From assembly GCF_000337675.1 (NCBI RefSeq), contig NZ_AOIB01000031.1, positions 147,772 through 207,424 of the forward strand: 59,653 nucleotides of DNA. The letters run 5' to 3'. The notes beneath the pieces are model-generated. The model was given only the letters and a program-made list of their open reading frames with translations. It was not told the DNA's origin and made no database searches. Shown one piece after another: positions 17,109-25,280 of the stretch. The translations under genes and the position numbers were made by a program. Numbering within the stretch: position 1 is the stretch's first letter; every line of letters begins with the position of its first letter. Origin of the DNA: Natronococcus amylolyticus DSM 10524 (lineage in GTDB: Archaea > Halobacteriota > Halobacteria > Halobacteriales > Natrialbaceae).

Positions 17109-17248
17109 TCTTGGTCGTTGGGTTGGACGTAGCGGTAGTGGAGGAGGAGCGTGCGGAGTACGCTGTCGAAACTCGTGTGGCCCTCCTCGTCCTTGAGTTC
17201 ATCAAGGTCGTCGTACACAGCATCGGATACCTTGAGTTGCTTCGTCAC
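17105..17248 (-). CDS. 47-aa ribbon-helix-helix-like protein coupled to tnpB
   Basis: Begins GTG at 17248 (TKQLKVSDAVYDDLDELK) and ends in the ATGA overlap with tnpB. The short strand followed by two helices (FDSVLRTLLLHYR) is the layout of VapB/CopG-type antitoxin regulators. Such proteins often accompany tnpB in haloarchaeal IS605 elements. A GTG seven codons upstream is an alternative start. It probably binds near its own promoter to limit tnpB expression, an inference from the fold and position. Confidence 0.7.
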   Translation of the reverse strand: MTKQLKVSDAVYDDLDELKDEEGHTSFDSVLRTLLLHYRYVQPNDQE

Positions 17249-17343
17249 GTCTACCCCTTGTTCTTCCACACTTAAAGGTATACTGGTGGTTGTCTATGAG
17301 TCATCTCAAAGAGTACTTTTGATTGGTTGTTGTGTTGGTGGGT

Positions 17344-17742
17344 ATGGGTGAGAAGCGGTCGAATCACACGGTATACAACGTCAACTACCACTTCGTGTGG
17401 TGTCCAAAATACCGCCACGCAATTCTCGAACCAATCGAAGACTCGCTGAAAGCGAGTTTCCGCGACGTGTGCGACGAGTACGGCTACGAGATACTGTCGC
17501 TACACATCTCACCCGACCACGTACACCTGTTCCTGCCAGCCCACCCAAAGCACGCACCGAGCGAGATTGTGCGAACGGTCAAGAGCATCACAGCGCAGGA
17601 GATGTGGGAACAGCACGAACCGTTCTTGGAGGAGTATCTGTGAGGTGGCGGATTTTGGGAGGAATCGTACTACGTTGGGACAGCAGGTGATGTTTCGACC
17701 GACACGATTGAACAATATATTGAGCGAACGGAACACGTTTAG
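17344..17742 (+). pseudogene. tnpA: IS200/IS605 Y1 transposase TnpA, in-frame nonsense codon
   Basis: The frame reads MGEKRSNHTVYNVNYHFVWC and contains the HUH motif (HISPDHVHLF, H59 and H61). A TGA at 17641-17643 (codon 100) interrupts it exactly where relatives have tryptophan (YLWGGGFW in family members). The same frame then continues without shift for 32 codons to TAG at 17740 (GGGFWEESYYVGTAG, then IEQYIERTEHV). The missing part holds Y125, the likely nucleophile by analogy with Y127 of IS608 TnpA. The truncated product should be inactive. A sequencing error is possible, as one base separates TGG from TGA. Confidence 0.85.
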
Positions 17743-17761
17743 CGGGGCTTACGGCCTTCAC

Positions 17762-17782
17762 CCTCGGGGTCAAGCCCCGAGG
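17762..17782. repeat. IS end hairpin, tnpA side
   Basis: Identical 21-base copy of the hairpin at 15802-15822, located 20 bases past the end of the tnpA frame. Confidence 0.75.
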
Positions 17783-17946
17783 CACTCGGCCTGTTCCGCC
17801 TGTAGATTGCCCGTGTGTAAGGGGAGTTTCGCGGAGGGGTCTAGACGACGAAGCCGTGCCCGAGAAGTAGGCTCCGGAGCGGCAGCGAACCGTCCTCGAG
17901 TCGGTCCGAAAGATCGGGACCGCGGATCGTCTGCGAAAACGGACCG

Positions 17947-18951
17947 CTAGTTCGGCGTCGGTTTCCCGCCGAGGTCGTCGGTGTCCGGGACCGTGACGGT
18001 GTCGAGGATCTCTTCGACGACGTCTTCGGGGTTGACGTCGCTCAGCTCCGCCTCCGTGTCCAGGACGAGGCGGTGGACCAGGACGGGCTCCGTGAGAGCC
18101 TTGACGTCCGCGGGTGTTGCGTACTCGCGGCCGCGGATCGCCGCCCGGGCCTTGATCCCCTCGAGGAAGGCGAGCGACGCCCGCGGGGAGACGCCGTGGT
18201 TGACGTCGGGGTGGTCTCGGCTCGCCGCGACGAGGTCGAGGACGTACTCCGTGACTGGGTCGGCGACGTGGACCTCGGTGACGGCCTTTCGGGCGCCGCG
18301 GATGTCCTCGGTCTGGACCGCCTGGTCGATCGTCGACGGGCCCAGTTCGGGCTGCTCGTCGAACCGCCGAAGCAGCTCGGTCTCCTCCTCGCGGTTCGGC
18401 AGCCCGACCGTGAGCTTGAACATGAATCGGTCCCGCTGGGCCTCCGGGAGCTCGAAGACGCCCTCCATCTCGATCGGGTTCTGGGTCGCGACGACCATGA
18501 ACGGCTCCGGCAGGGCCAGCGTCTGGCCCTCGATCGTGACGGTTCGTTCCTGCATCGCCTCGAGCAGTGCCGACTGGGTCTTCGGCGTCGCGCGGTTGAT
18601 CTCGTCGGCGACGACGAGGTTCGAGAAGACCGGCCCCCGCTGGAGCTCGAACTGGCCGGTCGGCTCCCGGTAGATCTGGGTACCGGTGATGTCGGCCGGC
18701 AGAATGTCGGGGGTCATCTGGATGCGCTGGTAGTCGAGCCCGGTCGCCCGCGCCAGCAGGTTCGCGATCGTCGTCTTGGCGACGCCGGGGACGCCCTCGA
18801 GCAGGAGGTGGCCCCGCGTCAGCAGTGCGATCGTCAGGTGTTCGATCGCCTCCTCGTTGCCAACCAGGACCCGCCCGGTTTCGGTCCTGATCTTCTCGTA
18901 CACCGTCTGTGGATCGTCCGCGAAGGGCCAGTTCCGGTCCGTCTCGCTCAT
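17947..18951 (-). CDS. MoxR-type AAA+ ATPase
   Basis: A 334-residue AAA+ ATPase of the MoxR/AAA_3 branch. Walker A is GVPGVAKTT (residues 53-61) and Walker B is VVADE (113-117). Sensor 1 lies in VVATQNPIE and the lid domain at about 220-330. MoxR proteins act as chaperone-like remodelers together with DUF58 and vWA partners. The ATG overlaps the stop of the DUF4350 gene (ATGA), so it is the distal gene of a leftward three-gene set. Its natural partners (DUF58, DUF4129) lie 5-9 kb away on the other side of the IS element. Confidence 0.93.
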   Translation of the reverse strand: MSETDRNWPFADDPQTVYEKIRTETGRVLVGNEEAIEHLTIALLTRGHLLLEGVPGVAKTTIANLLARATGLDYQRIQMTPDILPADITGTQIYREPTGQFELQRGPVFSNLVVADEINRATPKTQSALLEAMQERTVTIEGQTLALPEPFMVVATQNPIEMEGVFELPEAQRDRFMFKLTVGLPNREEETELLRRFDEQPELGPSTIDQAVQTEDIRGARKAVTEVHVADPVTEYVLDLVAASRDHPDVNHGVSPRASLAFLEGIKARAAIRGREYATPADVKALTEPVLVHRLVLDTEAELSDVNPEDVVEEILDTVTVPDTDDLGGKPTPN

Positions 18952-20042
18952 CGATCCCCGTGTTTCGAGCGGGAACGGTTAAGCGCTGTTATCGTTTCCT
19001 GGACCTGCTCGTCGTCCCAGTCGGGATGGCGCTCCCGGAGCAGTTCGGCCCGTTCGGCGTCCGACAGGGCCGATCCGGGCTCGTCGCCGGAGCCGAGTCG
19101 ATCGCGGACGGTCCCGACGCCGTTCCGGAAGGTTCGGTTCGAGGCGCCGATGACGGCGACGACGACGAACAGCCCGACCAGTGACTGTAGCGCCGGCAGC
19201 TCCCGCAGGGTCAGCGTAATGCTCGCCAGCGGCGGCAGCTCCTCGCCGTGGCTCAGATCGAGCAGGACGCGATCGTCGTCGGCGTACTGGCGCTGGAGGA
19301 ACGCCGCGTTGTCGGGTTCGCCGTACATCGCGTTGATCGTGATGCTCGGGTCGCCGACGACGACGACCTCGCCGCTGCCGACGTCCTCGACGGTCGCGAC
19401 AGGGTAGGCGTCGAACGCCGTGTCGTCCTCGAGCTCCGTCCCCGGCGAGTCGGCGAGGTGGGCGTAGTCGCTGGTTCCGATCAGGGCGGTCGCGCCGTTT
19501 GGATCGACGGCCGTCGCGTGGTTGAGCGTGAGCTGGTCGACGCCGGCGGTCCGTTCGTGGTTGGCGGTCGCGGTAGTGATCGGCATCGCCGGCCCCTGGT
19601 CGTGGCTTTGCTCGTCGAGCAGGACGCTCCCGTTCGTGCGGGCGTCGGCGCCGACGGCGTCGAGCAGGTCGTTCGCGTCGGTGCCGTAGTTCTCGAGAAC
19701 GACCAGGGTGCCGCCGTTACCGACGAACTCCTGGACGCGGGCGGCGTCGGCCGCGCCGTAGGGCTCGTCGGGCGCGACGACGATCGCCGTCGTCTCCTCG
19801 GCGGGAACCTCCTCGTAGCGGTCGGTCTCCCGGATCAGCTCGCCCTCGACGTCGTCGTCGGTCTGGATCACCTCCCGGAAGTCGTCGGTCCCGTCCCACG
19901 CGGGGTTGTACGGGCCGAACGCGGCCGAGGAGGTGGTCGCGGCGACGAACAGGCCGACGATAACGACGGCGCCGAGGGCGACCAGCAGCGCGGCGGGCCA
20001 GTCGATCCCGTCGCCGTCGGTGACGTACTCGCGGGGGTTCAA
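18948..20042 (-). CDS. DUF4350 domain membrane protein
   Basis: A 364-residue protein with an N-terminal membrane helix (about 15-37) and a DUF4350 extracytoplasmic domain of GATase/ThuA-like fold (about 60-280; FVGNGGTLVVLENYG, then VVVVGDPSITIN). A second membrane helix near 305-325 precedes a cytoplasmic charged tail. The preferred start is TTG at 20042, which overlaps the upstream stop as TTGA and gives LNPREYVTDGDG. No in-frame ATG or GTG lies nearby, and longer starts enter the upstream gene. DUF4350 proteins recur next to MoxR genes. The role is unknown. Confidence 0.8.
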   Translation of the reverse strand: MNPREYVTDGDGIDWPAALLVALGAVVIVGLFVAATTSSAAFGPYNPAWDGTDDFREVIQTDDDVEGELIRETDRYEEVPAEETTAIVVAPDEPYGAADAARVQEFVGNGGTLVVLENYGTDANDLLDAVGADARTNGSVLLDEQSHDQGPAMPITTATANHERTAGVDQLTLNHATAVDPNGATALIGTSDYAHLADSPGTELEDDTAFDAYPVATVEDVGSGEVVVVGDPSITINAMYGEPDNAAFLQRQYADDDRVLLDLSHGEELPPLASITLTLRELPALQSLVGLFVVVAVIGASNRTFRNGVGTVRDRLGSGDEPGSALSDAERAELLRERHPDWDDEQVQETITALNRSRSKHGDR

Positions 20043-20320
20043 AACGGCATCACCTCCGGCGGCAGAATCTCGAGGATCCGCCGGACGACGATGATCGCGA
20101 ACCCGACGAGGCCGAGCCCGATCAGCCACAGCAGGCGCCGTCGCCAGGCCGGCGTGATGTTGACCGGTGCGGTCAGCTCGGTGACGATCAACAGCCCGAT
20201 CAGCGAGAGCACGAAGAACAGCTCGTAGGAGAGACTGCCCAGCAGCGTCAGCGCGACGATCGTCGCGAGCATCCAGGCGAGCTGTCCGTGGACGAACCGC
20301 ATCCGGCGCTGGGTCGGCAT
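20039..20320 (-). CDS. small membrane protein of the MoxR/DUF4350 operon
   Basis: A 93-residue protein with three hydrophobic segments (about 13-30, 33-50 and 62-80) and basic termini (MPTQRRMRF). It overlaps the DUF4350 start by four bases and heads the leftward MoxR operon. No catalytic motif is visible, and its role is inferred only from position. The ATG at 20320 is the only good start. Confidence 0.75.
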   Translation of the reverse strand: MPTQRRMRFVHGQLAWMLATIVALTLLGSLSYELFFVLSLIGLLIVTELTAPVNITPAWRRRLLWLIGLGLVGFAIIVVRRILEILPPEVMPF

Positions 20321-20405
20321 CTACTCGAGTGAGCGAGCGCAGGGACCGTAAATCTCTCGTTCGAGCGACCGGTCGGGAACCGAGACCGTCGGTCGAGCCG
20401 ACCCG

Positions 20406-20714
20406 TCACCGATCGTCGTCGAAGATCCGGATCCGGCCGGCGTCGTCGACGCGAACGCGGTAGTCGAGAAAGACGAACTCGACCGCGACGGTCCCGCCGC
20501 CGTCGCCGTCGCCGACGAGGGTGTCGAGCGCCTTCGGGTCGACGCTGTCGAGCAGCGTCGCGCCGTACTCGTCCTCGATCGCCGTCGGATCGACTCCCTC
20601 GGCCGCGGCGATCGATTCGACGACCGCGATGCTGGCCGTGGTCCGCTCGTCGTAGCGTCGCTCGAGTACCGACGACTCGTTCGCGTCGTCCGAATCCCCA
20701 TTACTCGCGGGCAT
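20406..20714 (-). CDS. HalOD1 (halobacterial output domain 1) protein
   Basis: A 102-residue single-domain protein of the HalOD1 family. Diagnostic parts are the SIAVVESIAAAEGVDPTAI helix, LLDSVDPKALDTLVGD, and the closing beta hairpin (VEFVFLDYRVRVDDAGRIRI). HalOD1 domains occur as output modules of haloarchaeal signalling proteins or alone. Their ligand and partners are not known. The gene is divergent from the FtsX-like permease, and a perfect palindrome covers its TATA region. Confidence 0.85.
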   Translation of the reverse strand: MPASNGDSDDANESSVLERRYDERTTASIAVVESIAAAEGVDPTAIEDEYGATLLDSVDPKALDTLVGDGDGGGTVAVEFVFLDYRVRVDDAGRIRIFDDDR

Positions 20715-20740
20715 AGCTCCGAGCAGCTACTACGACGATC

Positions 20741-20754
20741 ACCGCTATAGCGGT
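20741..20754. promoter_or_regulatory. perfect 14-bp palindrome over the HalOD1 TATA region
   Basis: ACCGCTATAGCGGT is its own reverse complement and lies 27-40 bases upstream of the HalOD1 ATG, so it covers the TATA position (CTATAG). A dimeric repressor bound here would block TBP. The divergent permease promoter is about 85 bases away. Confidence 0.45.
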
Positions 20755-20877
20755 ACTGTATCACATCCTGCATTTCTTCGGCGAGAGAAACGGGCTGCAG
20801 TCCGCGGCCGCCGGTCGGAGCGACTCCGGCATTTATTTACGGCGACACTTCCCCTACAACTGCACTGTCTGACCTCA

Positions 20878-23800
20878 ATGACGTATCTTCGGGTGCTCGT
20901 CGGTCGCTGGTCGCGCCGGGACCGACTCGCGGTGCTGGTTATCGCGCTGACGGTGGCGCTGCTGGTCGGCGCCGCGCTGCTCGTCGTCGCCGCCGGCGAC
21001 CAGACGCACAACCTCGCGGCCGAACACGAGGGGAACGCGTCGGTCGTCGGCTACGGCTCGGTCGACCGCGCGAGCCAGGCGGCAGGTCCCGACGATGTCG
21101 TGCTTCCAACGGCGACCGCCGTCGGCCCCGAGGGAGACACCGATCGAATCGTCGGGATTCCCGCTGACGCCCCGGCGCTCGGACTCCCCGCCCAGCCCGA
21201 CGGCACCGTCGCACCCGACGCGAATGGAGAGACGTGGCGCCTCGAGGGGAGCGACGGAACGACGACGGCGGAAGTCGAGCCCGCGAACGCCTCGGACGGG
21301 ATCGTTCCACCGACGTGGCTGCGGACGACACCCGAGACGCTCGAGGAGGTCGGGCCGACGGGCGCGCTCGTCGTCTCGCCGGCCGACGGGGACGGGAACG
21401 AGGATCGCGAGGGTGCTCCGGTTGTGGGGGCGCTCGAGTTCTTCACACAGGGCGCGGACGACGTCCTCGGGATCGTCCGAACGGGCGTCGCTGCCGCCGG
21501 TGTGATCGTCGCCGCGACGCTCTCGAGCGTCGTCCGGATGACGATTCGGGATCGCGCGCGAACGATCCGGGTGGCTCGAGCGACGGGCGCACCGCCGCGG
21601 CGAATCCGGGCCGCGCTCGCGGCACGGGCCGGGGCGATCGCGGCCGCTGGCGGCGTTCTCGGCTACGCGATCGGCGTCGTCGTCACCAACGCGGCGGTGA
21701 CCGCCGCGATCGTGGTCGGTCTACCGACGACCCTGTCGGTGACGGTGACGCCCGACCTCGTCCGGTTCGTCGCCGCGATGCTCGCCGCGATCACCCTCGT
21801 CGGGATCGCGACGGGGTACGTCACGGCTCGCGCCGCGACGACGAAACCGCCCGCACTGGTCGGTCGCGACGGCCGCGACGGCGGCTCGAGCACCCCGAGC
21901 GGACGGCTCCGACGTATCGGTGGCGGCGTCCGGGGTCGCCTCGGGCCGACGGTGCTCGCGGCACGGACGGTCGTTCCGACGACGGCGACGCTGTCGACGT
22001 TCGCGGTGATCGTCCTGCTCGTCGCGTCGCTCGGGACGATCGGCGCCTCGCTGTCGACGGCGGGGACGACGGTCGCCGATCCCGACGCCTCGCACCCGGC
22101 CGAGAGTCGGGTGTCGGCCGACTACGCCGAGACGCTCGCGGAGCGAGGCGTCCCCGCCAGCCCCGAGATCCTGCTGTTCGCGAGTCACGGCGAGGAGCCG
22201 TACCTCGTCCGCGGCGTCGACTACGCCGCGTTCGAGTCGGTCTCCGACGCCCGGATCGTCGACGGGGACCCGCCGGCGGACGACGAGGAGGCCGTCGTGG
22301 GCGTCGAGCTGGCCGACGCTCTCGGGCTCGAACCCGGCGACGAGCTCGCGGTCGGCGGGAGCACCGACCCCGCAGTCGGAGTAGTAACCGTCGCCGGCAC
22401 CGTCGAAACCGGCGGGTTCGCGGATCACCAGCTGCTGGTCTCGCTGCCGACGGCCCGCCACCTGTCGGGGCTCGAGTCGGACGAGGTGAACCAGATCCGA
22501 ACGACCGCAACCGGGGTGTCCGACGCGGCCGAGAGGGCCGAGACGGAGTCGGTGACGGTCGTCGACCTCGAGGCACCGGATTACGTCCGTCCTGGCGAGA
22601 CGGTTTCCGTCGAGGCGACCGTCTGGAACCCCACGACCGAGACCGTCGAACGGGAGCTCGAGGCGACGATCGGCGAGGCCGAACAGCGCCGATCCGTCGA
22701 GCTCGGGGGCTACGAGCGACGGACCGTGGCGTTCGAGCTGTCGGCGCCGCTGGCCGGCGAGTACGAGCTGTCAGTCGGCGACGACGAAACGACGGTCACC
22801 GTCGACGACGCGCCGCCGCTCGAGTCGCTCTCGCTGCCGGAGTCGGGCCCGACGGGTGCGTCGCTGTCAGTTCCCGTCCGCGAAACGACCGGGGATCCGG
22901 TCTCGAACGCGACCGTCGAAGTCGGGAACCGTACGGCCGCAACCGGATCCGACGGCGTCGCCCGGATCGAACTGCCGGAGGCACCCGGGACGTACGACGC
23001 GACGGTCTATGCGGGCGAGCGCGAGCAAAACGAGACGATTCGAGTGGCCCACGACGCCGATCCCGAGCCGGCGACGTCGCTGTCGATCAGCCCGTCCTCG
23101 CCCTCGGTTCACGCCCAGCCGACCGCGACGGTCGACCTCGAGAACCCCTGGGATCGCCCGCTCGAGACCGAGATCGAACTCGACGGCGCCGGGACGACCG
23201 ATCGAACGACGGTGGCTCTCGAGCCCGGCGAGACGGCGACGCGAACGGCGACGCTGTCCCGCCAGCCGCCCGGCGAACACACCGTTACCGTCGGGGCCGG
23301 GGACCGAACGCTGGCGACCGCGGAGTACGAGGTCGTCGGCGACGACCGCGTGGTGAGCGCGCTCGCCGCCAGCGGCCACCACCGATCCGACGGCGGTGTC
23401 GAGTCGGCGGTCGAGTACGCGATGGGGAACCTCCAGGTCCTACTGAGCGCGCTGACGGGGCTCGCGGCGGTGACCGTCGTCGGGGCGACCAGCGCCGTCC
23501 TCGCGCGGGCGATCCGCGCCCGTCGTCGGACGATCGCGATCTACCGCGCGACGGGCGCCTCGCCGGGGCGCGTGCTCGCGGTCGTTCTCGGGGACGCGGC
23601 GCGGATCGGGGTCGTCGCCGCCGCCGCCGCAGTCGGAATCGGGATCGTCGCCCTCGAGGCCCTCGCCGCGGCGGGCCAGCTGACGGCCTTCGGCATCTCG
23701 CTCGAGCCGCGACCGACGGCGACGGTCGCGCTCGGCGTCTTCGCTGGCGGCCTCGTTCTGACGCTGCTCGCGGCGCTCGTCGCGACCCTGCCGCTGGTGT

Positions 23801-23934
23801 GGCGCTCGCCGGCCTCGCTGCTGTCCGAGCCCTCGGCGGGACCGACGACCACCGATCGCCGCGCACAGCTCGACTCGAAGCCGGAGCGAAAGCAACGACG
23901 GGACCCGGAGCCAGCGGCTGGCGCGGACGACTGA
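20878..23934 (+). CDS. FtsX-like ABC permease with inserted beta-sandwich domains
   Basis: A 1018-residue membrane protein. One N-terminal helix (about 17-40) precedes a first FtsX-type domain (about 190-335; TIRVARATGAPPRRIRAAL). A further helix lies near 365-400, followed by a MacB-like periplasmic segment. Two CARDB-like Ig sandwiches (about 555-645 and 735-820; DYVRPGETVSVEATV, VDLENPWDRPLET) flank a short Ig-like repeat. A second FtsX domain occupies 850-990 (TIAIYRATGASPGRVL). It is duplicated like LolC/MacB-type permeases, which move lipoproteins or peptides or exert force on surface proteins. The ATPase follows 92 bases downstream. A TATA-like TTATTTAC lies at about 20830. Confidence 0.88.
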   Translation: MTYLRVLVGRWSRRDRLAVLVIALTVALLVGAALLVVAAGDQTHNLAAEHEGNASVVGYGSVDRASQAAGPDDVVLPTATAVGPEGDTDRIVGIPADAPALGLPAQPDGTVAPDANGETWRLEGSDGTTTAEVEPANASDGIVPPTWLRTTPETLEEVGPTGALVVSPADGDGNEDREGAPVVGALEFFTQGADDVLGIVRTGVAAAGVIVAATLSSVVRMTIRDRARTIRVARATGAPPRRIRAALAARAGAIAAAGGVLGYAIGVVVTNAAVTAAIVVGLPTTLSVTVTPDLVRFVAAMLAAITLVGIATGYVTARAATTKPPALVGRDGRDGGSSTPSGRLRRIGGGVRGRLGPTVLAARTVVPTTATLSTFAVIVLLVASLGTIGASLSTAGTTVADPDASHPAESRVSADYAETLAERGVPASPEILLFASHGEEPYLVRGVDYAAFESVSDARIVDGDPPADDEEAVVGVELADALGLEPGDELAVGGSTDPAVGVVTVAGTVETGGFADHQLLVSLPTARHLSGLESDEVNQIRTTATGVSDAAERAETESVTVVDLEAPDYVRPGETVSVEATVWNPTTETVERELEATIGEAEQRRSVELGGYERRTVAFELSAPLAGEYELSVGDDETTVTVDDAPPLESLSLPESGPTGASLSVPVRETTGDPVSNATVEVGNRTAATGSDGVARIELPEAPGTYDATVYAGEREQNETIRVAHDADPEPATSLSISPSSPSVHAQPTATVDLENPWDRPLETEIELDGAGTTDRTTVALEPGETATRTATLSRQPPGEHTVTVGAGDRTLATAEYEVVGDDRVVSALAASGHHRSDGGVESAVEYAMGNLQVLLSALTGLAAVTVVGATSAVLARAIRARRRTIAIYRATGASPGRVLAVVLGDAARIGVVAAAAAVGIGIVALEALAAAGQLTAFGISLEPRPTATVALGVFAGGLVLTLLAALVATLPLVWRSPASLLSEPSAGPTTTDRRAQLDSKPERKQRRDPEPAAGADD

Positions 23935-24025
23935 CGGCTCGTCGGCGGGCTCGAGCTTGCCCTCGGATTGTCGTCGCTCGCCGGAGAGGTACAGCTATTT
24001 GAGCGACGGGTTCCAACCGATCCCC

Positions 24026-24691
24026 GTGACCACAGACGAGCCCGTGCTGGCCGCGGCCGACGTCTCGGTCCGTCGCGGGAGCCAGCCGATCCTCGAGGAT
24101 CTCTCGCTGTCGATCCCGGCGGGCTCGCGGACGCTCGTCCGGGGACCGAGCGGCGCCGGAAAGTCGACGCTGTTCTCGGTGCTCGGGCTGCTCGAGCCGC
24201 CCGACAGCGGTCGGGTGCTGGTCGACGGAACGGACGCTAGCGGGCTCTCGGAGCGCCAGCGGGCCCGGCTGCGCCGGGACGCGATCGGCTTTGTCTTCCA
24301 GGACTTCCAGCTGGTGCCGGACCTGACCGTCCACGAGAACGCCGTACTGCCCCAGCACCACGGCGGCGACCGCGACGAGGCGTGGGTCGACGAACTGCTC
24401 GAGACGCTCGCAGTCGCCGACCGGGCGGATCGGTATCCGGCGACGCTCAGCGGCGGCGAGAAACAGCGGGTCGCGATCGCGCGCGCGCTCGCGAACCGGC
24501 CCGATGTCGTCCTGGCCGACGAACCGACTGGCCAGCTCGATCCCGAGACGACCGAGCGCGTGGTCGGGCTGCTCGTCGACGTCCAGGAGTCGGCGGGCAC
24601 CGCGCTCGTGACGATCAGCCACGATCCGTCGCTCGAGGGACTGTTCGATCGGACCGTGACGCTTCGCGACGGGCGGCTGCTCGAGGAGTGA
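24026..24691 (+). CDS. ABC transporter ATP-binding protein (MacB/LolD type)
   Basis: A 221-residue ATPase partner of the FtsX-like permease. Walker A is GPSGAGKST (residues 40-48), the signature LSGGEKQR (141-148), and Walker B with catalytic Glu VVLADEPT (161-168). The Q-loop is at FQDFQLVPD. I chose GTG 24026 because the ABC fold begins right after it; an in-frame ATG about 70 bases upstream would add an unrelated basic extension. The stop codon is the first part of a palindromic element. Confidence 0.9.
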   Translation: MTTDEPVLAAADVSVRRGSQPILEDLSLSIPAGSRTLVRGPSGAGKSTLFSVLGLLEPPDSGRVLVDGTDASGLSERQRARLRRDAIGFVFQDFQLVPDLTVHENAVLPQHHGGDRDEAWVDELLETLAVADRADRYPATLSGGEKQRVAIARALANRPDVVLADEPTGQLDPETTERVVGLLVDVQESAGTALVTISHDPSLEGLFDRTVTLRDGRLLEE

Positions 24692-24772
24692 TACGGATTG
24701 CTGTAACGATGTACCGGCGTAACCGCGACCCGTGCGGCGGTTGTGCCGGTAATAACTTACAGTAAACCGTAT
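24691..24772. repeat. 82-bp palindromic element (MITE-like)
   Basis: The two ends are inverted copies: reading inward, each begins ATACGG, then TT.CTGTAA, then TACCGGC and AACCGC. The arms match at about 27 of 36 positions. It begins exactly at the TGA of the ATPase gene. The structure could form a long hairpin and so serve as terminator. The strong sequence conservation of the outer 16 bases suggests a dispersed non-autonomous element. Confidence 0.6.
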
Positions 24773-25030
24773 GACCGAACGTCGTCGGAGCTGAGGTCGA
24801 CCTGCTCCGGAGAACGGTCTTCTCGGTCGACTCTCCAAACTATGTTGGAGTGGGAAATTTATCCTTTGTCTACATTCGGTAGAACGCGGACTATCCAGAC
24901 GCTCTCTGGACCGCCGCACACGACTGGTCGTCGTTCGACGGCCACTCGTGGACATCACCCCTTTGCCGATTCTCTCCCTTCTTGTCGCCCGATACCGACA
25001 GCCGTGGTGTTCGTGGGCACGGTTCAGCCA
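24773..25030. other. intergenic region upstream of the small HTH gene
   Basis: No gene seen. It holds the 16-base palindrome-like motif at 24834-24849 that recurs at 38983-38998, followed by AT-rich GGGAAATTTATCC. Confidence 0.4.
24834..24849 (+). promoter_or_regulatory. 16-bp motif shared with 38983-38998 (possible operator)
   Basis: TCCAAACTATGTTGGA is an imperfect inverted repeat (TCCAA/TTGGA arms). The exact sequence recurs inverted at 38983-38998, in another intergenic region. Such a match by chance in 60 kb is improbable. Confidence 0.4.
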
Positions 25031-25040
25031 ATATTTATAT
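25031..25040 (+). promoter_or_regulatory. TATA box of the small HTH gene
   Basis: ATATTTATAT, 25-34 bases upstream of the ATG at 25065, fits a leaderless start. Confidence 0.6.
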
Positions 25041-25064
25041 CATAGGCCGTTGCCGTCCTCTGTG

Positions 25065-25280
25065 ATGTCCACGAGCGAACAGAAGCTAGCGGTTCCGGAT
25101 GAGCTTGGATCACCACAGGCCAAACTCGTCTACCTGACGCTGCTGGAGATGGGGGAGGCGACGGCGAACGAGCTTCAGCGACTGCTGGGGCTATCGAAAC
25201 TGACGCTGTTACCGATCCTCTCGTCGCTAGTTGCGGATGGGTACGCCCAGCAAAGGAAGGGGACGTATGTCAGCCGGTAA
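25065..25280 (+). CDS. small winged-helix DNA-binding protein (71 aa)
   Basis: A 71-residue protein that is almost entirely a TrmB/MarR-like winged helix: SPQAKLVYLTLLEMGEAT, then the recognition helix region LLGLSKLTLLPILSSLVADG, then a short wing (YAQQRKGTYVS). It starts at ATG 25065, one TATA spacing from the TATA box. Its 3' end overlaps the next gene by 14 bases in another frame. It probably controls the downstream operon. Confidence 0.8.
   Translation: MSTSEQKLAVPDELGSPQAKLVYLTLLEMGEATANELQRLLGLSKLTLLPILSSLVADGYAQQRKGTYVSR

Larger units (their letters stand above)
15798..17790. mobile_element. IS200/IS605-type insertion sequence (divergent tnpA/tnpB)
   Basis: An element of about 2 kb with tnpB reading left, tnpA reading right and a small RHH gene between them. 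Both outer ends carry an identical 21-bp hairpin (15802-15822 and 17762-17782), as expected for IS200/IS605 ends, which lack terminal inverted repeats. The left end abuts the EamA stop codon. The exact cleavage sites cannot be set without an empty-site comparison. TnpB is intact, while tnpA has a nonsense codon, so movement would need a transposase supplied in trans. Confidence 0.85.

Noticed and set aside
21234-24002. Very long plus-strand frame (over 900 codons) in the FtsX-like permease region
   Set aside because: It is Arg/Gly-rich, the typical +1 shadow of GC3-rich haloarchaeal genes. The permease frame has all the domains.
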